Shown one piece after another: positions 7,893 to 12,579 of a stretch of 12,579 nucleotides of DNA. The notes beneath the pieces are model-generated. The model was not told the origin of the DNA and ran no database searches. It was given only the letters and a program-made list of their open reading frames with translations. The stretch is taken from NCBI GenBank assembly GCA_003477345.1, contig DMTG01000200.1:1-12579 (forward strand), given 5' to 3'. Within the stretch, counting starts at the first letter, position 1; each line of letters starts with the position of its first letter. A program made the position numbers and the translations under genes. The DNA comes from Succinivibrionaceae bacterium (GTDB taxonomy: Bacteria > Pseudomonadota > Gammaproteobacteria > Enterobacterales > Succinivibrionaceae).

Positions 7893-9329
7893 TCAGTGAA
7901 TGCCTAATTCCTTTATTTTTCTGGTTAAAGTATTTCTTCCCCAGCCCAGAAGCTTGGCAGATTCCTGCTTATGGTTTCCGGTAAATGACAAGGTTGCCTC
8001 GAGCATTACTCTTTCAAATTCCGGTACAGCCTCAGAGAGAATGTCATGCTCTCCTGCTTTTAATCTGCTGTCTACCCAGTTCCTCAGCTGTTCCTGCCAG
8101 GACATGCTGTCTGAAGAATGGCCTGATACTGAGGAATCGTCTTTTTCCTGATCATCCTTGGCATGGAGAATACTCTGCGGCAGATCCATGAGCTGAATAT
8201 CTTTGCCAGTAACCATTACTGTCAGATATTTGCATAAGTTCTTTAATTGTCTGACATTTCCCGGCCACTGCTGTCTGCATAGAAAAACCAAAACCTCAGA
8301 AGTCAGTTTCTTTGGCTCAGTATGGGCGTTAGCCGCAGCCACGGTTAAGAAGTGCTTGGCTAGCATTGGAATGTCGTTGTTTCTTTCTCTCAAGGCCGGC
8401 ATATTTATGTTCATTACATTCAGTCTGTAGTAAAGATCTGGAATGAATGTGCCTTTGTTTACCATGTCTTCAATGTTTCTGGAGCTGGAAGCAATTACTC
8501 TGACATTGCATTTGACAGGAGCGTGGCTGTTTACCGGTACGTAATTGTTGTTCTGCAGCACCTGAAGCAGTCTGGTCTGTGCATCCATAGGCATATCGCA
8601 GATTTCGTTTATGAATAAGGTTCCGTTCTCGGCTTTTTTAACCGCACACTCATTATTGGAACCTTCTTCACCAAATAATTCTGTTTCAATATTTTCCTTT
8701 GGAAGAGAAGACATGTTGATTGAAACGAATTTATGATCTTTTCTTTCTCCATGCTTATGCAGAGCAACGGCAACTAATTCTCTGCCTGTTCCTGATTCGC
8801 CCAGAATCAGAACCGGCAGCTCTGTTTTGGAAATTCTGCCGATGAATTTAAAGACTTCCTGCATGGCTGGAGACTTGCCGATGATATCGTCGTCGTCTTC
8901 AATAGAGTCCTCAACGGCTTCCTGATTTGCAATATGCTGCTGGGCTTTGAGCTTCTGTAAATTTACATGATGGACAGCTGCTCTTCTAATAACGGCTATT
9001 GCCTGTTCTATATCAAAAGGCTTTGGAATGTATTCAAATGAACCGTTGTCATAGGCATCGATGGCAGCATTTAGATCGCTGTGCGCAGTCATAATAATGA
9101 ATGGGATGGTGTCATCTTTGGAGTGAACTGCCTTGATGAGATCAATACCGTTGATGCCTGGCATCTTTATATCAGACACGATTACATCAGGCACTTCTTT
9201 CTGAAGAGCCTCCAATGCAGCATCACCACTATCAAACAGTCTGTGCTCTATGTGATTTACTCCCAGGGCCTTGTCAAATACAAAGCGGATACTTGCGTCA
9301 TCGTCTATGACCCAGATCATTGGATTCAT
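7893..9329 (-). CDS. ntrC: NtrC-type response regulator with degenerate AAA+ core
   Basis: This 478-residue protein matches NtrC (GlnG) of the nitrogen-regulation system. Domains are: receiver (1-120; acidic pocket D9-D11, phospho-acceptor Asp53 in VSDIKMPG, T81, K103), an acidic linker, AAA+ domain (about 148-388), a low-complexity linker (390-410) and a Fis-type HTH (about 443-476, LLGWGRNTLTRKIKELGI, nearly identical to E. coli NtrC). The receiver and DNA-binding ends look functional. The AAA+ core is not canonical: Walker A is GESGTGRE (Lys replaced by Arg183), Walker B reads GTLFINE (first Asp replaced by Asn241), and between ELFG (217-220) and GTLF (236-239) about seven residues are missing and no GAFTGA sequence exists. 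ALRERNNDIP and WPGNVRQL are kept. GAFTGA is needed for sigma54 contact, so classical sigma54 activation is unlikely. A good GAGGAAA ribosome site overlaps the ntrB stop codon; the gap is 9 nt. Confidence 0.93.
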   Translation of the reverse strand: MNPMIWVIDDDASIRFVFDKALGVNHIEHRLFDSGDAALEALQKEVPDVIVSDIKMPGINGIDLIKAVHSKDDTIPFIIMTAHSDLNAAIDAYDNGSFEYIPKPFDIEQAIAVIRRAAVHHVNLQKLKAQQHIANQEAVEDSIEDDDDIIGKSPAMQEVFKFIGRISKTELPVLILGESGTGRELVAVALHKHGERKDHKFVSINMSSLPKENIETELFGEEGSNNECAVKKAENGTLFINEICDMPMDAQTRLLQVLQNNNYVPVNSHAPVKCNVRVIASSSRNIEDMVNKGTFIPDLYYRLNVMNINMPALRERNNDIPMLAKHFLTVAAANAHTEPKKLTSEVLVFLCRQQWPGNVRQLKNLCKYLTVMVTGKDIQLMDLPQSILHAKDDQEKDDSSVSGHSSDSMSWQEQLRNWVDSRLKAGEHDILSEAVPEFERVMLEATLSFTGNHKQESAKLLGWGRNTLTRKIKELGIH

Positions 9330-9338
9330 GATATTTCC

Positions 9339-10415
9339 TCAAATTTTGCCTTTTTTTAGCGGCAGGATAACTTTGAAAACTGTCAAATCGCTATCACTGA
9401 TGCATTCAATGCTTCCGTTATGATGCTCTACGATACTCTGCGCAATGGACAGACCTAAGCCGTTGCCTGTGGCCTTGGTAGATACCATTGGATAGAAGAT
9501 GGTCTGCCTGATATTTTCAGGAATTTCCGGTCCGTTATTGATTACCGATATAACAATGGACGTCTGGTATTTTTTATTGTTTATAACCTGACCAAACGCA
9601 GCTCTGGTTTTTATCGTAATCAGCGGAGATTCTGTTTTGGCACTGGACAGCGCCTGCACTGCGTTCAGGATTAAATTGATAAAGACCTGTTCCATGGCGT
9701 CTGAATCTAAATTCAGTTCAGGCAGGCTGGGATCATAATCTTTTTTGATACTGACCTTGCCCTGTGTCTGCATAGCTATCAGGGACAGAACCTTTTCTAT
9801 AACGAAGTGAATGTTGGTAGGAGTCATCGGACTTGGTTTCTGCGGACCAAGAAGTCTGTCTACCAGTGCCTTGAGCCTATCTGTCTGCTCTATGATAAGT
9901 GATGTATATTCCTTTAGCTCTACGGTGCTGCCGTAGGTCATTTCCAGTAGCTGCGCAGCTCCTCTGATGCCTCCTAGGGGATTCTTAATTTCGTGAGCTA
10001 GATTTCTGACCAGATCTCGGGCGGCATTGTGCTGATCGCGCAGCTGAATTTCGTCTATCAGCTTCTGCTGATGGACAATTGATTTGGCTTCTATTATTAA
10101 ACCATGGCCGCGGTCGCCAAGATAGGCATCAATGGATATATCTACCTTTATAGTTCTGCCAGGCTCTGGAGAGATAAGCACATCCGCAGCCGAAAATCCC
10201 TGAAAATTCGGTTTGACGGCTAGAGCAAGGTTTTCTAGAAGACGGTGTTCATTTTTATCTATAAGACAGTCGAATCTTTTATTCTGCAGGCGCGAACGCG
10301 ACATCCCAAACAATTGCTCAGCAGCACTATTGGCGTAAGTAATTCTGAGTAAATTGTCTGTGACGAGAACAGAAGTTCCTAGGTTTTCGATTATTGTCTG
10401 AGCGTTGTAGCGCAT
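9339..10415 (-). CDS. ntrB: NtrB-type nitrogen sensor histidine kinase/phosphatase with altered G1 box
   Basis: NtrB (GlnL) is a cytoplasmic PAS-histidine kinase that, under PII control, phosphorylates and dephosphorylates NtrC. The 358-residue protein has an N-terminal PAS domain (about 5-110; ITYANSAAEQLFGMS), a DHp domain with the H-box RNLAHEIKNPLGG (His141) and a GHKL domain. The N-box INLILNAVQ (246-254), FYPMVST and the G2 box GNGLGL are present, and QTDRLKALVDRLLGPQ and DYDPSLPEL match E. coli NtrB closely. The G1 box is abnormal: V-I-N-N-G-P-E-I (291-298) replaces the family V-E-D-N-G-P-G-I, so the adenine-contacting Asp is Asn293 and the second Gly is Glu297. Kinase activity may therefore be weak or lost, while phosphatase function could remain. 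There is no membrane segment. The start fits the family (about nine residues shorter than E. coli), although its ribosome site is weak. Confidence 0.93.
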   Translation of the reverse strand: MRYNAQTIIENLGTSVLVTDNLLRITYANSAAEQLFGMSRSRLQNKRFDCLIDKNEHRLLENLALAVKPNFQGFSAADVLISPEPGRTIKVDISIDAYLGDRGHGLIIEAKSIVHQQKLIDEIQLRDQHNAARDLVRNLAHEIKNPLGGIRGAAQLLEMTYGSTVELKEYTSLIIEQTDRLKALVDRLLGPQKPSPMTPTNIHFVIEKVLSLIAMQTQGKVSIKKDYDPSLPELNLDSDAMEQVFINLILNAVQALSSAKTESPLITIKTRAAFGQVINNKKYQTSIVISVINNGPEIPENIRQTIFYPMVSTKATGNGLGLSIAQSIVEHHNGSIECISDSDLTVFKVILPLKKGKI

Positions 10416-10430
10416 AAATTTCTGCTTATT

Positions 10431-10445
10431 GACCGATTTTTGTGC
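10431..10445 (-). promoter_or_regulatory. Weak second NtrC-like half-site upstream of ntrB
   Basis: Minus-strand GCACAAAAATCGGTC has a perfect left GCAC half and a degenerate right half. It lies in the predicted leader about 61 bp (centre to centre) from the better box at 10492-10506. This is a tentative call that could easily be chance in AT-rich DNA. Confidence 0.2.
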
Positions 10446-10466
10446 ATTAATATAACCGCTGAATGG

Positions 10467-10495
10467 ATTTTAGCATATTAATAGAAAATCAGCAC
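10467..10495 (-). promoter_or_regulatory. Candidate sigma70-type promoter of ntrBC
   Basis: On the minus strand TGCTAAAAT (10475-10467) is an extended -10 element. The -35 region is poor: GTGCTG at 17-bp spacing, or TTGTGC at 19 bp. A start near 10460 gives a leader of about 45 nt to the ntrB ATG at 10415. I see no sigma54 -24/-12 (GG-N10-GC) element in this gap. Confidence 0.45.
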
Positions 10496-10506
10496 AATTT
10501 TAGTGC
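10492..10506 (-). promoter_or_regulatory. Candidate NtrC binding box upstream of ntrB
   Basis: Minus-strand GCACTAAAATTGTGC has the GCAC-N7-GTGC form of known NtrC sites, such as the enteric glnA enhancer sites. Its centre (10499) lies about 39 bp upstream of the predicted start and overlaps the -35 region of the candidate promoter. That position would suit autoregulation of ntrBC, either as a repressor or as a sigma70 activator. The site is seen directly; its use by this NtrC is inferred. Confidence 0.55.
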
Positions 10507-10546
10507 AATAATCGTAAATAAATTTATGTCTATTGCCGCACATATA

Positions 10547-10570
10547 AGAAAAGCCTGCAGCTGCAGGCTT
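10547..10570 (-). terminator. Rho-independent terminator of typA
   Basis: A perfect 20-nt palindrome (10551-10570, halves AAGCCTGCAG and CTGCAGGCTT) is followed on the minus strand by TTTTCTT. It lies about 30 nt past the typA stop codon. As RNA it would fold with a 4-nt AGCT loop. The core GCCTGCAGC also occurs in the ntrC terminator stem. Confidence 0.8.
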
Positions 10571-10600
10571 ATCAGATATTGATTCGAAAATAACTTACTG

Positions 10601-12430
10601 TTATTCGGCTTTTTTACCGCCGCTGGCTCTGAAAGCTCTAACTCTATCAAGCTCGGACAGATTTTTCTTTCTGATTCTCAGGCTCTTTGGAGTAATTTCA
10701 ACCAGCTCGTCCTCGTTAATGAACTCAAGGCACTGCTCAAGAGACATATGTACAGCAGGGGTCAGGATAATATTGTCATCAGATCCTGCGGCACGAACGT
10801 TGGTAAGCTTCTTGGTCTTTAAGGCGTTAACTGTTAAGTCATTGTCACGGTTGTGCAGACCGATAACCTCGCCCTCGTAAATTTCTTCACCAGGCTCAAC
10901 AAAGAGACGGCCGCGCTCCTGCAGGAACCATAAAGCGTAAGGAACGCTTTTACCGGTTGAGTTGGAAATGATCACGCCGTTGATTCTCTCGCCGATAGTA
11001 CCGCCTACGTATTCGTCATAGCTGTCGAATGTGTGGTACATGAGACCAGAACCTGAGGTCAGAGTCATATAGAGAGTCTGGAAGCCGATTAAACCTCTTG
11101 AAGGAATACGATAGTCTAAACGAACACGGCCTTTTCCATCAGGAACCATGTTTTTAAGATCACCTTTTCTTCTGCCGAGCTCTTCCATTACAGAACCCTG
11201 ATTCTCTTCAGCCAGATCCAGTGTCAGAACCTCATATGGCTCTAAAGTTCTGCCGCCTTCCTGCTTAAGAATAACTTCAGGACGGGATACTGCAAGCTCA
11301 TAGCCTTCTCTGCGCATTTCTTCAATCAGAACGGACAGATGTAATTCGCCTCTGCCTGAAACCTTGAAACGATCGGCATCTTCGGTGTTCTCAACTCTCA
11401 GGGCAACATTGTGCACGAGCTCTTCACGCAGACGCTCTTCGATGTTGCGGGAGGTAATGAATTTGCCTTCTTTGCCTGCAAAAGGAGAGGTGTTTACGCA
11501 GAAGTTCATGGATACTGTAGGTTCATCAACTGACAGAGCAGGCAGTGATTCAACTTTTGAAGGATCACATATGGTATCAGAGATTTTCAGCTCGCCTAAA
11601 CCGGTTACAGCGATAATATCGCCAGCCTGTGCTGACTCTACCGGAGTTCTGTGCAGTCCAAGATATCCTAGAACCTGACCGATTTTTCCCTGACGAACAT
11701 TGCCGTCACGATCAACTATAGATACCTGCTGATTTGACTTGGCAGTTCCTCTTGTTACTCTGCCAACGCCGATTACACCGACGAAGGAAGTAAAGTCCAG
11801 AGAGGAAATCTGCATCTGGAATGGACCTTCCAGATCAGCTACCGGCGGATTTACTCTGTCTACGATGGTCTGGAATAATGGCTCCATGTTGTCACCGTGA
11901 CTTGCGACATCTAAAGAGGCCCAGCCCTGGAATGCGGATGCATAAACAACAGGGAAATCAAGCTGCTCATCGGTAGCGCCGAGATTATCAAACAGATCAA
12001 AAACCTGATCGATTACCCAGTCAGGTCTGGCGCCTTCACGGTCGCATTTGTTAATTACAACGATTGGCTTTAAGCCGCGAGCAAAAGCTTTCTGGGTAAC
12101 AAAACGGGTCTGAGGCATTGGGCCGTCAACTGCATCAACTAACAGCAGAACAGAGTCTACCATGGACATTACGCGCTCTACTTCGCCACCGAAGTCAGCG
12201 TGTCCCGGGGTGTCAACGATATTGATACGATAGCCGTTCCAGTTTATGGCAGTGTTTTTAGAAAGAATTGTAATGCCGCGTTCTTTTTCGATGTCATTTG
12301 AATCCATCACGCGTTCCTGACCAAGTTCGTTTCGGTCTAGGGTGCCTGACTGACGGAGCAATTTGTCTACAAGCGTGGTTTTGCCGTGGTCAACGTGTGC
12401 AATAATTGCAATATTCCTAATATCCTGCAT
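10601..12430 (-). CDS. typA: Ribosome-associated translational GTPase TypA/BipA
   Basis: TypA/BipA is an EF-G-like GTPase that binds the 70S/50S ribosome and aids 50S assembly and stress or low-temperature growth. From the ATG at 12430 it has 609 residues (E. coli 607). Motifs are G1 AHVDHGKTT (11-19), switch region RGITI (51-55), G3 DTPGHADF (73-80) and G4 NKCD (127-130). These are followed by the beta-barrel domain II, EF-G-like domains III and V ([19 protein letters not shown]), and the BipA-specific C-terminal domain ([20 protein letters not shown]). A TTG codon at 12457 would add nine residues but has no ribosome site, and [17 protein letters not shown] aligns with the E. coli start; AAAAGAAAT upstream of the ATG is only weakly Shine-Dalgarno-like. 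In E. coli typA is divergent from glnA; here it lies upstream of ntrB on the same strand with its own terminator. Heptanucleotide arrays lie upstream. Confidence 0.97.
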   Translation of the reverse strand: MQDIRNIAIIAHVDHGKTTLVDKLLRQSGTLDRNELGQERVMDSNDIEKERGITILSKNTAINWNGYRINIVDTPGHADFGGEVERVMSMVDSVLLLVDAVDGPMPQTRFVTQKAFARGLKPIVVINKCDREGARPDWVIDQVFDLFDNLGATDEQLDFPVVYASAFQGWASLDVASHGDNMEPLFQTIVDRVNPPVADLEGPFQMQISSLDFTSFVGVIGVGRVTRGTAKSNQQVSIVDRDGNVRQGKIGQVLGYLGLHRTPVESAQAGDIIAVTGLGELKISDTICDPSKVESLPALSVDEPTVSMNFCVNTSPFAGKEGKFITSRNIEERLREELVHNVALRVENTEDADRFKVSGRGELHLSVLIEEMRREGYELAVSRPEVILKQEGGRTLEPYEVLTLDLAEENQGSVMEELGRRKGDLKNMVPDGKGRVRLDYRIPSRGLIGFQTLYMTLTSGSGLMYHTFDSYDEYVGGTIGERINGVIISNSTGKSVPYALWFLQERGRLFVEPGEEIYEGEVIGLHNRDNDLTVNALKTKKLTNVRAAGSDDNIILTPAVHMSLEQCLEFINEDELVEITPKSLRIRKKNLSELDRVRAFRASGGKKAE

Positions 12431-12465
12431 ATTTCTTTTACGTAAAATCGGGTGCAAAGGTAGTT

Positions 12466-12471
12466 ATTTTA
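12466..12471 (-). promoter_or_regulatory. Candidate -10 element of typA
   Basis: Minus-strand TAAAAT lies 36 nt before the typA ATG. The spacer and -35 region directly upstream are made of the ATGAGAA heptamer array, and no good -35 hexamer is visible (TTTCTC at 17-bp spacing). This is a weak call based on position. Confidence 0.3.
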
Positions 12472-12472
12472 A

Positions 12473-12507
12473 ATGAGAAATGAGGAATGAGAAATGAGAA
12501 ATGAAGG
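12473..12507. repeat. Heptanucleotide tandem array (ATGAGAA)n, five units
   Basis: Plus-strand units are ATGAGAA, ATGAGGA, ATGAGAA, ATGAGAA and ATGAAGG, in perfect 7-nt phase. The array ends 43 nt upstream of the typA start codon and abuts the candidate -10 element. Copy-number change would shift upstream sequence by 7 nt per unit. The role is unknown. Confidence 0.85.
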
Positions 12508-12558
12508 TCAAAATCAATAAAAAATGTTAAATAAACAGTTATTGACATTACTTTTTCC

Positions 12559-12579
12559 CAACTCTCAACGCTCAACTCT
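12559..12579. repeat. Second heptanucleotide array (CAACTCT)n, at least three units, runs off the window
   Basis: Plus-strand units are CAACTCT, CAACGCT and CAACTCT, up to the last base of the window. The period equals that of the neighbouring ATGAGAA array, but the unit is different. The full length is unknown because the window ends here. Confidence 0.75.

Noticed and set aside
8625..8669. A compensating pair of frameshifts or sequencing error as the reason for the missing GAFTGA loop in ntrC
   Set aside because: The two other frames across this stretch do not encode GAFTGA or the usual flanking residues (one contains a stop), and the conserved blocks on both sides are in one frame. A real shortened loop is the simpler reading, and the Walker A and B changes are separate point differences.
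11364..11678. Plus-strand 104-residue open frame antisense to typA
   Set aside because: It is fully inside a strongly conserved gene, has low-complexity Ser/Arg composition typical of antisense reading, and has no supporting signals.
12431..12457. TTG start nine codons upstream for typA
   Set aside because: There is no ribosome site before it, the extra residues (HPILRKRN) have no counterpart in E. coli TypA, and the ATG at 12430 gives the family length.
12542..12547. Consensus TTGACA on the plus strand as a promoter -35
   Set aside because: No -10-like hexamer lies 16-18 nt downstream within the window (that stretch is the CAACTCT array), and no plus-strand gene is visible.
12473..12579. 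CRISPR array
   Set aside because: The repeats are 7-nt head-to-tail units without spacers, and no cas genes are present.

Overview
This window looks like a chromosomal segment of a moderately AT-rich gammaproteobacterium. The omega subunit, SpoT, Gmk, EngB, TypA, NtrB, NtrC and the OmpA C-terminus all resemble their E. coli counterparts closely along their length. The order gmk-rpoZ-spoT is the enterobacterial one, and a typA / ntrB-ntrC / engB neighbourhood is also kept. The divergence and low GC fit a non-enteric relative such as the Aeromonadales/Succinivibrionaceae, but that placement is inference.

Layout. Positions 2-745 (+) hold the 3' part of an OmpA-type porin gene, followed by a perfect-palindrome terminator. 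All other genes lie on the minus strand. Reading in transcription direction (high to low coordinates): typA (12430-10601), preceded by two heptanucleotide repeat arrays and ended by a palindromic terminator; ntrB-ntrC (10415-7893), with a candidate NtrC box over the promoter and a strong terminator; then a compact run of seven genes from 7624 to 940: a DUF3334/CheX-like protein, engB, gmk, rpoZ, spoT, a pldB-like lysophospholipase and a CobW/YjiA-type GTPase, closed by hairpins at 863-929. Spacing in the run is tight (4, 46, 133, 10 and 8 nt, then a 20-nt overlap), and I see no internal terminator, so at least partial co-transcription is likely.

Function. The run combines ribosome-associated GTPases (EngB; TypA nearby), guanine nucleotide synthesis (Gmk), the RNA polymerase omega subunit and the (p)ppGpp synthase/hydrolase SpoT, so it is a growth and stringent-response module. 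A phospholipid enzyme and a metal-chaperone-like GTPase are appended to it.

The most unusual signal is the nitrogen two-component pair. NtrC keeps its receiver and DNA-binding ends, but its AAA+ core has lost the sigma54-contacting GAFTGA loop, the Walker A lysine (now Arg) and the first Walker B acid (now Asn). NtrB keeps its phospho-acceptor His, but the G1 ATP-binding box reads NNGPE instead of DNGPG. An NtrC-type box (GCAC-N7-GTGC) lies upstream of ntrB beside an extended -10 element. Together this suggests a rewired, sigma54-independent NtrBC system. No glnA lies between typA and ntrB, unlike in E. coli. The second candidate for undescribed biology is the DUF3334/CheX-like protein that heads the growth-control run.
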